Shown here one piece after another: positions 49,633-63,936 of a DNA stretch of 64,000 nucleotides; position 1 is the stretch's first letter, and each line of letters begins with the position of its first letter. Position numbers and translations under genes: made by a program. The stretch covers positions 1-64,000 of the forward strand of contig JASFXZ010000149.1 in assembly GCA_032209605.1 (NCBI GenBank). Reading direction: 5' to 3'. Below the pieces are notes generated by a model that was not told the origin of the DNA, did no database searches, and saw only the letters and a program-made list of their open reading frames with translations. The DNA is from Mactromeris polynyma. Its lineage: Eukaryota > Mollusca > Bivalvia > Venerida > Mactridae.

Positions 49633-50859
49633 ATTTTTAATTACGTATGTATTCAATCTTATACCGGCATTGTGAATATCAAACAGTATGTTTATAGATG
49701 TGTGTGCCGAAAAAGCCTGTCTTTACCTGATCAATTACACTCCCACTCGGCATTTGATTCCATTGCCATTACATTCACACTCTGCTTTATAGCCAAGCAT
49801 ATTTTGATATTTGGCCTTTTTAACCTGTCTGAGTAAGTCAATGATTTAGTCTCAATAAACAGTACCACAGGTTTCTGTGATATTGCCTTTGATTGGTTGG
49901 TACAGTCATGTGACTACTGAGTTTGAAATAGGCGTGTATTTCCCCCGTGGTAAAACCAATTAGAGAATTGAATGTGTACAATACAGGCTTCGTGTGTTGA
50001 GCGAAGTTTTGATAATTTTGCTTATCGGTCAACGTTAGTCATCTTTGTTCGGTTTATTTTTGTTTTCTACCTCATTACATTGACACAACATGATTTTCTA
50101 TGGCAGCGAGAGCTCTCTACTCCGTACACATTCGCAATCTTTATGCACACCTTTCAATACTGTCATTATTATAAGACACATGCTAGTCGTTGCTAGGGGC
50201 TGTCTGATTGGCTATTGGCGTATATCGTATCACCTGTCTAAAAATGGAAAATATCAGTTGTGGCAGAGTTATAAAGCAGAGGGTGATTATGAAGGTATTG
50301 GAATAAGCACCCAATATGTTAGGAGAGTACAGATCAACGAATATTTTCCAATAAACCCCATAGGAAACCAACAGAGATTAAACTATCATTTAAAAAGTAT
50401 ACCTTAACTTAAATTACCAAAGCCTTTTTGAAGAAGAAAAATATATTGGTCAGTGTTTCAAACACCAGATTGTACTAGCCCCGATTTCAAGAAAATAGTT
50501 TATAATTATACTTAAGTACAGCTTAGTATCGTACTTACATATGTTTCACCAAAACCATCTTGGCTATCAGTTTGCTTTAAAGAGTTTGTATATTAAGTAA
50601 TGAAGATAGATTGAGGATAAGCTAGTTTTTCCCTTAACTAAGTACATATGATTACTTAGTGTGTCTCTGGACTGTGGTTTTTACCAATGATCGGCTTAGC
50701 ACAATAACATACTTAAGCATTCTGCTAAGAATTGACTTAATTCATGAAATTGGGGTCAGGTGTCACTGCCATACTTTACTTAAGGCATGTCCACTGGTTA
50801 TAAACGTGGAGTGAAACAACTAAGCATTACTTTACGTATATGCATGTATCAGGTAACTA

Positions 50860-51024
50860 CAGTAAAACCTTAATAAGAAGACCACCATTGGTTCTAAAGA
50901 AAGTCAGTCTTGGTTTTGCAGATTGTCTGAATGTCACATTAAAATACGGAAGAATAATTAAAATCTTGTCCATAAAAATCCATTGGTATTCTTTTCAAGG
51001 TTGTCTTTATGTGAGGTTTTACTG
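50860..51024. mobile_element. Small TA-flanked TIR element, unit 2 copy
   Basis: Same element as at 28991-29152, three bases longer (an extra aag near the left end), with TA on both sides. Confidence 0.72.
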
Positions 51025-52426
51025 TAAAACAGTTACTGAATACAGACTTACTCAGGATTCTGCTGTATGTTGTATTTATGGTTGTATACATTATGTGTAT
51101 ATATATTTATTAATTATTGTATACATAAATCACTTGATATTCTTGTCTTATACAAGACCATTTTTCTGTTTCGTACAAAAATACACTCTTTAATATACGA
51201 TTAACAGGCAGCACGCAGTCACATTTATGGAACTGTTGGATAAATCATATGCTTATCAGTGCTTGACATTAAGTGCTTTGCTTTTTTAGTTTTATGCCAC
51301 ATGTAATAAGCCAATTTTTTCAGATAAGTTTGAAATTTCTAACAAAAATGAAAAAATAAATTTTATTTCTAACAATATAAAATGAAAAACATAGACGTGA
51401 AATGTATGTGTTGAAATCTTGGCATTTGGATATTTATTTTTATGACCATAAGCACTGTGCCATAATGTGACTTTTCTTTATATTTTTCAAGTCATTTATC
51501 TATACTGGTCAAAAGAGCTGACCCGCCATTCTTCACTACATAAGGTTGCAGTTACGCGACTCATGAAAAATGTTGCGACTCAAGTTTCTTTTTTTCAGGT
51601 TCATTGTTGGTCTTTTAGCCATTATAGTACTTGACTAAAATAAAACTACCCACTGTTAAAATTCCCGGTCGTATGACTGCAAACAAACAATTTTTTTAGG
51701 CTGGCCTTATGACACAGTGATGGGAAACAATGAAAGTGGTTTTTGACTGGTTTACATCAGCCTTTTTTTAAATTCAATTTATTTGAATGGTTAATACTGT
51801 AGCTTATTGCAATCAAAATGTACTAAAGATGTATCCAGGAGCTTTTTAGAAACTGTGTGAAAAACAGTAGCGGATTAGCAGTTTTGACCAGTGGTCTTAT
51901 TCACAAACATTTCATGAGTGAAACTCAGACTTAGACTTTAAAATGTGAACTGTACTTTTTGCTCCTACCTTGTTATTACAGTACAAATTTTGATAAAACT
52001 TGGCACAAGTGTAGAGTGGGTAACAACATTTATCAAGCAAAATTTTATTTGTTTGGATTGAATAATGACAAAAGGCTGGAACATATAACTAGTGAGGTCC
52101 CTGTTTACATAGCTTCATTGCGATTTTTGGTTTGATCATTATTGTGTTATTGTGTTTCCATGGTTATCATCTCAAATGATGTTTATAAAAACCACATAAA
52201 GAATCAAGGATCGGAAGAAATTACAGACATACTTATTTACAACGAACTGAATTACTCTAAAACATAAATCATTATCTTAATCACAGGAAATATCATCATT
52301 TATATGCTTCTTGTTATTTACATAATACTTGGCAGCTATGATAGTTGAATTGTATTTCAAGAAATAAATGTTGTAGTTCATGGTAAACATTTCTGTCTAG
52401 TATTTTGTCAATTCCTAGATGAGTTA

Positions 52427-52567
52427 TTGATGCCTTGGGATTAGATTGCCAATGTCTTGATCTAAGGGTCATGGGTTGGAATCCTGCTGTAGACCATATG
52501 CTTCTATCTTGTTCATTATGTCCAAATTCGACACAAGCACTTGTGTAGTGAGGAAGCAGTGGTATAT
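52427..52567 (+). mobile_element. Degenerate tRNA-derived SINE, unit 2
   Basis: Counterpart of 30205-30345, with the same B-box-like gggttggaatcc and the decayed central motif. Limits are approximate. Confidence 0.45.
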
Positions 52568-53700
52568 ATAATAATATAAGTTGAAATATGTTGTTTCACA
52601 ATTGTTTTAATGTGGATATATTTTATACCAAATCCTGCTATCACTGGTGCGTCTTCTTGACTTATCATGTTCTTATGCACATTGTGTTGCTATTGGTTAT
52701 ATGTTGCTGGCCTATACTGATGTCAGTCCTTTCAGTATTTATGATACCAATCAATCCAATAAAATAAAGTTGTGTGATGAATATACTGTAATTGATATAT
52801 GATATCTTTTATTTTTTTAATTTTACGATGAAAGAATAATTCCATTACATATGTAATGTAAATATCGTCTCAATATGTTTATAAACACATGCCATTGTTA
52901 ATGAGAATCAGTCTTTACATGAAGTGTGTATTACATTATTCATTAAACTGACATTTTGTACATATATTATCACTGTTAAGGAAATACAAAATAAAATTAT
53001 CTAAATTTTCACATTCTTTTTGTGATAATTCACTGCCATGAAAATACACCATAGATGAACACAAGTTGATCCTTATCTGCTTTAACGCAAATCATGATGC
53101 ATAGCTGATAGGGCTATCTTTCCTAGAATTTGTCCTTATGAATTTCGCAGTTCAAATAATAATCGTAGAAGATAGTAATAGTTGGGTCACCCACACCGTG
53201 ATCTGTCTGTCAGTTCAGAAAATATTATAACGACCAAATGTCATATGACTTCTCGGTTGGACTAGTTTATTGTATTAATGACCATATGTTTTCACTGCGT
53301 TATAAGTTATCGAAGGGTGTAGATGGAATGATGACATTCAGACATTTAATGGTGGCTGTAACTCGTTCTGTTGTATTATTTCACAGACATATAAACCATA
53401 TAATTTTATAAGTTATTGTTTGTCTGAAAATAAAGCGTAAGAAATAGAACTTACGTACGAAATAAAATACCAATCATGGCATATTTCATGCTCTCTGATG
53501 ACGGCAGGATTCGGGTACCTCTATCTAAGATCACACCAACAATGAATAAAGATGTCGAACAGGAGGTGCACAACCACCCCAAAAGCTTAAGGAGACATGA
53601 AAACAACGATTAAAAAGGCATAAAGGCCGCAAAAATAAATTTGTTTAATAGGAGTACGGCATTGGAACAGTCTGTGGCATTAACTCAACTGGGTGGGGGG

Positions 53701-56700
53701 GGATAACCATGGAATCGTCGATAAGAACATAATTTATATAATAATATATACAATGCACGTATGTGGCATTATTTGCCAACGATATACCATGCTGAATACA
53801 CAATATTGGTACCATGGGGTTGTCGATAAGAAACTTAATTTGTGTATTTATTTGCCAACGATATACCATGCTGAATACACAATATTGGTACCATGAAGTT
53901 GTCGATAAGAAACTTAATTTGTGTATTTATTTGCCAACGATATACCATGCTGAATACACAATATTGGTACCATGGGGTTGTCGATAAGAACCTTAATGTG
54001 TGTATTTATTTGCCAACGATATACCATGCTGAATACACAATATTGGTACCATGGGGTTGTCGATAAGAAACTTAATGTGTGTATTTATTTGCCAACGATA
54101 TACCATGCTGAATACACAATATTGGTACCATGGGGTTGTCGATAAGAAACTTAATGTGTGTATTTATTTGCCAACGATATACCATGCTGAATACACAATA
54201 TTGGTACCATGGGGTTGTCGATAAGAAACTAAATGTGTGTATTTATTTGCCAACGATATACCATGCTGAATACACAATATTGGTACCATGGGGTTGTCGA
54301 TAAGAACCTTAATGTGTGTATTTATTTGCCAACGATATGCTATGCTGAATACACAATATTGGTACCATGGGGTTGTCGATAAGAAACTTAATTTGTGTAT
54401 TTATTTGCCAACGATATACCATGCTGAATACACAATATTGGTACCATGGGGTTGTCGATAAGAAACTTAATTTGTGTATTTATTTGCCAACGATATACCA
54501 TGCTGAATACACAATATTGGTACCATGGGGTTGTCGATAAGAACCTTAATTTGTGTATTTATTTGCCAACGATATACCATGCTGAATACACAATATTGGT
54601 ACCATGGGGTTGTCGATAAGAACCTTAATTTGTGTATTTATTTGCCAACGATATACCATGCTGAATACACAATATTGGTACCATGGGGTTGTCGATAAGA
54701 ACCTTAATTTGTGTATTTATTTGCCAACGATATACCATGCTGAATACACAATATTGGTACCATGGGGTTGTCGATAAGAACCTTAATTTGTGTATTTATT
54801 TGCCAACAATATACTATGCTGAATACACAATATTGGTACCATGGGGTTGTCGATAAGAAACTTAATTTGTGTATTTATATTTGTGTTCCCGTATTTATTT
54901 GCCAACGATATACTATGCTGAATACACAATATTGGTACCATGGGGTTGTCGATAAGAACCTTAATTTGTGTATTTATTTGCCAACGATATACTATGCTGA
55001 ATACACAATATTGGTACCATGGGGTTGTCGATAAGAACCTTAATTTGTGTATTTATTTGCCAACGATATACCATGCTGAATACACAATATTGGTACCATG
55101 GGGTTGTCGATAAGAACCTTAATGTGTGTATTTATTTGCCAACGATATGCTATGCTGAATACACAATATTGGTACCATGGGGTTGTCGATAAGAAACTTA
55201 ATTTGTGTATTTATTTGCCAACGATATACCATGCTGAATACACAATATTGGTACCATGGGGTTGTCGATAAGAAACTTAATTTGTGTATTTATTTGCCAA
55301 CGATATACCATGCTGAATACACAATATTGGTACCATGGGGTTGTCGATAAGAACCTTAATTTGTGTATTTATTTGCCAACGATATACCATGCTGAATACA
55401 CAATATTGGTACCATGGGGTTGTCGATAAGAACCTTAATTTGTGTATTTATTTGCCAACGATATACCATGCTGAATACACAATATTGGTACCATGGGGTT
55501 GTCGATAAGAACCTTAATGTGTGTATTTATTTGCCAACGATATGCTATGCTGAATACACAATATTGGTACCATGGGGTTGTCGATAAGAACCTTAATTTG
55601 TGTATTTATTTGCCAACGATATACTATGCTGAATACACAATATTGGTACCATGGGGTTGTCGATAAGAACCTTAATGTGTGTATTTATTTGCCAACGATA
55701 TACTATGCTGAATACACAATATTGGTACCATGGGGTTGTCGATAAGAACCTTAATGTGTGTATTTATTTGCCAACGATATACTATGCTGAATACACAATA
55801 TTGGTACCATGGAGTTGTCGATAAGAAACTTAATTTGTGTATTTATTTGCCAACAATATACTATGCTGAATACACAATATTGGTACCATGGGGTTGTCGA
55901 TAAGAAACTTAATTTGTGTATTTATATTTGTGTTCCCGTATTTATTTGCCAACGATATACTATGCTGAATACACAATATTGGTACCATGGGGTTGTCGAT
56001 AAGAACCTTAATGTGTGTATTTATTTGCCAACGATATACTATGCTGAATACACAATATTGGAACCATGGGGTTGTCGATAAGAAACTTAATTTGTGTATT
56101 TATTTGCCAACGATATACTATGCTGAATACACAATATTGGTACCATGGGGTTGTCGATAAGAAACTTAATTTGTGTATTTATATTTGTGTTCCCGTATTT
56201 ATTTGCCAACGATATACTATGCTGAATACACAATATTGGTACCATGAAATTGCAGATAAGAACCTTAATGTGTGTACATGTATTCATATTTGTGTTCCCT
56301 TATTTATTTGCCAACGATATACCATGCTGAATACACAATATTGGTACCATGAAGTTGCAGATAAGAACCTTAATGTGTGTATTTATATTTGTGTTCCCTT
56401 ATTTATTTGCCAACGATATACCATGCTGAATACACAATATTGGTACCATGGAATTGTCGATAATAACCTTAATTTGTGTATTTATTTGCCAAAGATATAC
56501 TATGCTGAATACACAATATTGGTGCCATGAAGTTGTCGATAAGAAACTTAATGTGTGTATAAGAACCTTAATTTGTGTATTTATTCGCCAATGATATACC
56601 ATGCTGAATACACAATATTGGTACCATGGAGTTGTCGATAAGAACCTCAATTTGTGTATTTATTTGCCAACGATATACTATGCTGTATACACAATATTGG

Positions 56701-57888
56701 TACCATGAAGTTGTCGATAAGAACCTTAATTTGTGTATTTATTTGCCATTGATATACCATGCTGTATACACAATATTGGTACCATGAAGTTGTCGATAAG
56801 AACCTTAATTTGTGTATTTATTTGCCAACGATATACCATGCTGAATACACAATATTGGTACCATGGAGTTGTCGATAAGAACCTCAATTATTGTATTTAT
56901 TTGCCAACGATATACCATGCTGAATACACAATATTGGTGCCATGGAGTTGTCGATAAGAACCTCAATTTGTGTATTTATTTGCCAACGATATACCATGCT
57001 GAATACACAATATTGGTGTCATGGAGTTGTCGATAAGAACCTCAATTTGTGTATTTATTTGCCAACGATATACCATGCTGAATACACAATATTGGTACCA
57101 TGGAGTTGTCGATAAGAACCTTAATTGGTGTATTTATTTGCCAACGATATACTATGCTGAATACACAATATTGGTACCATGGAGTTGTCGATAAGAACCT
57201 TAATTTGTGTATTTATTTGCCAACGATATACTATGCTGAATACACAATATTGGTACCATGGAGTTGTCGATAAGAACCTTAATTTGTGTATTTATTTGCC
57301 AACGATATACTATGCTGAATACACAATATTGGTACCATGGAGTTGTCGATAAGAAACTAAATTTGTGTATTTATTTGCCAACGATATACTATGCTGAATA
57401 CACAATATTGGTACCATGGAGTTGTCGATAAGAAACTTAATGTGTGTATTTATTCGCCAATAATATACCATGCTGAATACACAATATTGGTGCCATGGAG
57501 TTGTCGATAAGAACCTTAATTTGTGTAATTATTTGCCAACGATATACTAAGCTGAATACACAATATTGGTACCATGAAGTTGTCGATAAGAACCTTAATT
57601 TGTGTATTTATTTGCCAACGATATACTATGCTGAATACACAATATTGGTACCATGGAATTGTCGATAATAACCTTAATTTGTGTATTTATTTGCCAACGA
57701 TATACTATGCTGAATACACAATATTGGTACCATGGAATTGTCGATAATAACCTTAATTTGTGTATTTATTCGCCAACGATATACCATGCTGAATACACAA
57801 TATTGGTACCATGAAGTTGTCGATAAGAACCTTAATTTGTGTAATTATTTGCCAACGATATACTATGCTGAATACACAATATTGGTAC
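53701..57888. repeat. Expanded 79-bp minisatellite array, about 53 units
   Basis: This is the same repeat as at 31493, four times longer. The left part is highly uniform and the right part more varied. A block bearing the variant gatatgctatgctg is repeated 810 bp later (54301 to 55111) and again after 395 bp, showing multi-unit amplification. Extended units with ttgtgttcccg occur near 54880, 55925, 56180, 56290 and 56390. Open frames across it are artefacts of the repeat; 79 is not a multiple of three. Confidence 0.97.
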
Positions 57889-58036
57889 TTCTTCTATATT
57901 CAGTAATTATTCTTTTGTATTATTTTGTAAGGTTGTATTGAATAAGACATTGAAAAGAATTAGAGTAAACAAAATACAATGAATGCTAATTTTTGTTACT
58001 ATTTCGTTAAATAAAACTGAATCCGGAACTTTATAT

Positions 58037-59117
58037 GTCCAATGTGATTAATGAAATATCATAGTTAAATTAATGCCAGTTGAGATGAGGGCTAATGTTA
58101 GTCACACATTCATATAATTATATTATAATAATATTAATATACTTCTGTTTAAGACTAAACACGACAATGCTTTGGTATAGATTTAGCCAGATGTGTTTAA
58201 TTAATGTGGCAGTAAAACCATAAGTACATAGTCATGTCACGTCTAATAACACAGACTGGTCGAGGTTAATACGAAAATCACGTTGGCTGAAATAATTGAT
58301 ACATATAAACACTTCACGGGAAGTATCATTGGTCAACAACGACAACAAACATCCTACAACCATCAATATCCTCTACTATATATGGCACCATTGTTTTGTT
58401 ATTTACTAGAAAAAGTTATTAAAACAAAAAGCAAGTTTTGAGTCTCAGAGATTCTTGCTGCATTTATTCATATTTTATGTATATGTACATACTATTTATG
58501 CATTCTTAAATTAGTCACTCATTCATTTAACACGTATTGGTTACAATACATTATATATTATGTTGTTGAACCCATTAGAATTTGTATTTGAAATAATAAA
58601 ACACGTCATAAATGTATGATGAAACAAAATCCTTCTTTGGTTTAATGTGTTGTATATCACCAAACATGTACAGTAAGATTCCTTCTGTGTTTAGACGACA
58701 CACATAAATATAGTCCCCAACTATCACTGCTTGATTTTATTGACAAACAATCGTGCTGAAACTGACGCCATGGAAAAATCACCAATATAACGTAAATATT
58801 TTTTTTTAATTTTCTGCAGCAGGGATTTACCAGTCGACAAATATACAGTATTTAAAGAATCTCTGATAAAAATGCTGACAGTGTGGAACTGTGTGAGTGT
58901 TACATCACAATATTCCGGACACATGCTCAAGCCAGGGTCTTTACTTCTGGCCTGCACGATATTAAGCCCATTTTGACGTACATTGTTTGTACACTATTTG
59001 TATGTAATCAGCCACTAGATAACATGTTTTCAAACTCGTTTGCATTATAAGATCACTTCAATGAGTCGGGGTACGTAACACTGACTTACATATGACAAAA
59101 GTATGTCCCCTTTTTTA
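58037..59117. repeat. M module, copy 5 (start of unit 3)
   Basis: It follows an uninterrupted LINE2 target site at 58036 and leads directly into the region below exon 3 without the 4.2-kb block. Non-coding. Confidence 0.8.
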
Positions 59118-59456
59118 ACTAATGATATTGGGTTGTTTACTCTTTTATGTTTGTGTCTTCCCATTAATTGGAATTATCAGCAACATCCTCAAGTATTAAC
59201 AATCGAATCAGTCATTAAGTCGTATTGGAATAAAGAAGGATATGTTGTGGACCAAAACTTTTGTTCAGTATAGACAGCATTCCGGCTTTCTCAGAATACG
59301 GTTTTCACAGATTGTAATGTATATCCAATGTACTAATACAATGTATGTACGATGTTAATATGTCTGAAAGTACATTGTCGTTTTTGTCACAAAGGACGTC
59401 ATCATTGTCCAGCGCGCTGTCATCAGACGACAATTACAGCTTCTTTCAATTGTATT

Positions 59457-59693
59457 TCAATACAACAAGAAAACTACAGTAAAATATGTAGCAAACCAGA
59501 ATTTTGTACAGCTCCATGACGGTGCTCCTCCAGTATTTAGGTGATAATCTTCAACACAGACCGAATATATCAGAGCAGACGAACCGTGTCCTGTTTCTAC
59601 GTTGAACTCGTTAGTCCCTAGAGTTTTATTTATCGATGTAATCCGCATCTCTCCGTATCCCTTAGTCTCCACTTCATCATCCGGTAGTCGGAT
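59457..59693 (-). CDS. Exon 3, unit 3 gene
   Basis: The predicted residues are identical to exon 3 of unit 2 (78 residues, phase 0 acceptor, ending FWFATYFTVVFLLY). Only a silent change or two was noticed. The hydrophobic end is therefore unchanged between the two youngest copies. Confidence 0.6.
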   Translation of the reverse strand: MRLPDDEVETKGYGEMRITSINKTLGTNEFNVETGHGSSALIYSVCVEDYHLNTGGAPSWSCTKFWFATYFTVVFLLY

Positions 59694-60983
59694 CTGAATG
59701 GCAAGTTACACTTGATTTAAAATTGGTTAGATGCAAAACTCAAATTCGGTATTTCTTATCGTGTTTACCCCAATACATACAACCTGTTCATAACTGAAAA
59801 TATGATATAAACAACATTCACACCCTATACCCAATATAATGGATAAATCGATAATGAATGACTAATCGATTTGGGTATATATATATACAAAAATCGATAT
59901 ACCGCTAACATCGTGCTCGAATCACAATTAAAACAAAGAGGGGATTTAACATCTGACTGAACTTCAATGGATCTATAATTAAATTTTGTTTGTACTCCTA
60001 GTGAAAACCCATTTTTAGGGAATTTCGTCTGTTTCCCGACGATAACGTACTTTTCACAAACATGACCATGTACAGAGTTTTGGTGAGTCAATACAAAAGG
60101 GTGAGTTTTAAAAAAATAAATATGTATCTAACACGGACTTTATTTAAAAAAGACACAACCTGGCATGAAAACGGAAGTGATGTCAACTCTGCCAGTTGTC
60201 GATTTGGCAGTGAATCGAATTGACTTTTCAACTTTATATCGCGAGTTTCTTTTATGAATAATTAACCTTTGTAAGAAAATCATGAACATCGTCCAGGAAA
60301 TTTTCATAATGCTCCAAACATCGCAATAATGCGTCAATCACAATCAACAAAAGCTGCATCGTAATAACTTTCTTTTAGTAACGGCGTTGAAAGATGATTT
60401 GGGCAAGATTATCACATTTTTTCCAGATTAAACGATTCAGAGAAACGTAATTTTAAAAAATGAAACGTATAATTAGTAAATTTGCTTTAATATTTCAAAT
60501 ATTTAATTTCGTCGCTTTGGCATTTTTATTGTACTTGTACTGAAAGATTTTTGAACCACTTTTGGAAGCTTCATTCATTTCATTATCATTCGATCAAGGT
60601 ATGATTTATTAGGAGATATTGTAGACCGTTTAATTATCCTGCTATTGATCTGATTTACATATTTACCGACTTTCTATCATACCAAGCCATCTACACCGCT
60701 TACAACCGATACATGTGTTGCGATACCAAGACAAGTTTGAAAACATATCAACCAATATTTCAATGAAATGAAGATCTTTAAAAGACAACATTTGGTGTTA
60801 TATCATATTTTAGAATTTTATAGATGAACCTGATGTAGTTCGATCCCATGACTGTGTTCGATGACGTTTGTCTGTGGCGTGTGTCTGTGTCGTCTGTCTG
60901 TGTCGTCTGCCTGTGTCGTCTGTCTGTGTGACATTATAGCACTTAAGATTATCAAATATGTTAAATGTTTAGCAAAATCTAAC

Positions 60984-61550
60984 CTGATTGCAGAAAAATG
61001 TCTTCTTGATGTAAAGGAATTTGTGTGATCTGGTGTTCATTAAGGTTTGCAGGGTAGATACAATTTTGTCGTACAGCTTCGGTCTCACAACCTTTTCATG
61101 TATCATAAAACGTTGTCCATCCTGTATGTATCCAAGGTTTTGATCGAAGACAGCCGAAAATAGATAGGAGACATTACCAACAATTACAGTCCAAGATTTT
61201 CCGACGCATCTTTTTAGAAACGGGAGCAAGTATGACGGCGAGAAGCCAGTGTTATCCACCTGCCTGAAGAGTCTGACGATGAAAGATTTCACGTTTGTCA
61301 GACTTGAGTTTTCGTAAAATACGTCAGTCGGATGAATACAACAGCACGATGGTTTTATCCACAACGATGGGTTAGACCGTTCCTCGTCAGAAATGGACTT
61401 AAGCATGGTAACCGGAAGTGACGAAATGCCGACCGGAGACAGTTTTATCTGCATGGCGATATAAGACACATACCAACGTTTAATTACGCATTTGCATCCA
61501 TTTTCGGTACGCAATAACCCAGTGGGACAAAGAATTTGCAAACATCGTTC
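60984..61550 (-). CDS. Exon 2, unit 3 gene
   Basis: 567 nt with both splice sites intact and no 14-nt deletion. One residue differs from unit 2: Tyr to Cys in the GCKYVIKRW motif, adding an unpaired cysteine. It is otherwise identical, so the unit 2/unit 3 split is recent. Confidence 0.65.
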
Positions 61551-61721
61551 CTGAAAATTATTTAACAACCGTTTATAATGGTAAAGCACTTAAAACATAT
61601 ATATGAGCTGTGCTACGACAATGCCTGTATTAGTGAACAAAAAGCCAATTTTCATACAACAACAATGTAAGAAATCAACATTATGAAAATCTGCACATCT
61701 ACACATTTTCATACATTCACC

Positions 61722-63441
61722 CAAAGACCTAAATACCATAGATGCGCTACTAGTTTGGACCATAGAACGAAGTCTCGTTCGTTCACTCGACGATCCGAGA
61801 AACGAAACAGGTGCGCGAGATTTGGAAAACTGCTAGACGTCGCCATTTTGTATTGCATTTCAAAACACAGTTTGGACAGTTTTGAAACCATTATTTTCTT
61901 AAAGAAGCTTTCAATGATAAAAAGTTAATATAAGTAAAGATCCTTTACTCCAAAAAAAGACCTAAAAGACGTTTTATGTCTTTGCTCGAATGAAAGCCGA
62001 ATCACGCCTCTGAATTTCGGTCGCAAATTTATTCATGTTTTCGAACAAATCGGACACTTTATTTATTCTTATCAAACGATAAATCCTTGTATTAAGTTAA
62101 AGCATATTAAAAATATTAGGTTACAATATATTCAAGTTTTTGCATTAACAGCATTCAAGTAATCATAGGTAGCGAATTTACGCTGCACACGCTGAAGCGT
62201 AATTTCTTCACAGACTCACGTTAAGTTTCCTATCAATTCTCGGATTTTCACAATAAGAACCATATATCTAACTTACCCAAATGTAAAAAGCAATATTTTA
62301 GGACGTCAAATCCTCAAAAAAATGTGTTTAATATTTATAGTTTTTCCAGAAACGGCGATCAAACAATCCAAGATAAAAGAAATTTTCACAACATTATTGC
62401 TTCATAACTATATTTCTAAACAGGTCGGTTATTTCCGCTTCATTTATGGATATTTCATCAAATTCTAATTGTACTAACACACTTCCATGTCAATTAAATA
62501 TTTTAAAAGGCTGCTGTGAAAAACAATCTGTGTTCACATAATCTTAAAATTGTGTAAAGATTAATTAAACAAATGATGTAAATCACGCGAGCATGTCATG
62601 TTTGTGTACACAAGTCGTCTATTTTCCCCAGCACAAGGGTGTGAAAAATAAAAATTTAGTAGGTCAAATCAATGTATTTATTGTCTGTGTAACAGGGTGG
62701 TGACAGCAATTTAATTCTGAACAAGAATTAACATTAAAAAATGTCAGAAGAGGCTGGTTTAGTCTTTGAAATATGAACATTTCTGGATGACAGACGTTGA
62801 AACCCCATTGTGTTTATTACAAATTGAGATCACAGACTGATATGACCTAATCATTTCAATTATCAAAGGCACTTATTCTATTAAACAGGAAATATAGCAG
62901 TATGAATTAACACATAACAAAGATCTCCTGGGGTTTTATGACTCTCGTATTTTTACAGCTGACACCTAGGGCAATTTTCAATTACAGCATTGACCAGAAG
63001 AACTAATCTGCCGAGGGCGTGGTTTATGAATTGCAAAACAATAGGCATCGACCAATCAAATTAATTAAAACACAAGAACATTCATTTATTACTGTCAATT
63101 ATCAATTTATATGAAAACACAGAAATTGTTTAAACATTGAAATTAAATGGCCAGCCGCGAAAGATGTCTAAACTATTTTATGGATTTTAGCGCTATGTGC
63201 CATTTTCATAAGACATTCCTTTAAAAGTAACTATAAACAATATATATTTAATCTGAGTATGAATAACAAAACAGACAGAGAGTTTCATATTTTATTTTGA
63301 CAATATATTGTTTTAGACTACGTCTGCCGTTAACATTGTATCGATGCGCCATATCTGGTAACCTGCTCTCGCGAGATTTTATTTGCCGCGAGAGTTTACG
63401 ATATCTGGCCGAGTAGCGCATCTGTGGTATTTAGGTCTTTG
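61722..63441. mobile_element. 1.72-kb TIR element in intron 1 of the unit 3 gene
   Basis: The termini are inverted copies of caaagacctaaatacca followed by agatgcgctact, about 30 bp in all. attcacc flanks it on both sides (61715-61721 and 63442-63448), and unit 2 has that heptamer once, so this is a clean insertion. The ends start CAAAG, compatible with the hAT pattern, but the TSD is 7 rather than 8 bp. The interior is AT-rich with no transposase ORF, so it is non-autonomous. It lengthens intron 1 from 659 to 2,386 bp. Confidence 0.85.
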
Positions 63442-63936
63442 ATTCACCATAATCATAATGATAAATGAGATAATTAACAGCTACAACATTTAAGATGATT
63501 TGAAAATAACATAAAACAAAACATCTTTTATTATGACGATACCGATTTCCGAACTGTCACCGGACAACCATGTATCAGTGTTGTTTTAAATAATTAATTC
63601 TTGAAGGAAAAAACTATTTCTTCATACCACGCTAGCTCTAACATTTCGTTACTGCACACTATTTGCATTACTTTTTTTTCAATTTTATTTTGATGAGTGG
63701 ATTCCACTAGCAAGCAGTTTTAACTCAACAAAAGCCTACTATATTTCTATGAATACATGTAGAACGAATCGGATGCCAAATGCATTGTATTCTGATAATA
63801 GTAATGGAATTATATTCCTAAATAATTAAAGAAACGTACATTGAAGTATTTGAACAAAACTATTTTGTATGACAATATCGACATGCTGCCATGAGTAATT
63901 ACATCAGAATATATGATAAAAAACAACAATATTTAC

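Larger units (their letters stand above)
49633..53700. other. Y block, unit 2: non-coding, no gene seen
   Basis: Counterpart of 27634-31492. It includes private segments at 50021-50134 (114 bp) and about 51402-51810, the pogo-like MITE at 50860-51024 and a degenerate SINE near 52427-52567. Confidence 0.7.

Noticed and set aside
53701..57888. Long ORFs with repeated MLNTQYWYHGVVDK-type residues
   Set aside because: They are translations of the 79-bp minisatellite cycling through three frames; both strands are open and no start, splice or composition signal supports a gene.
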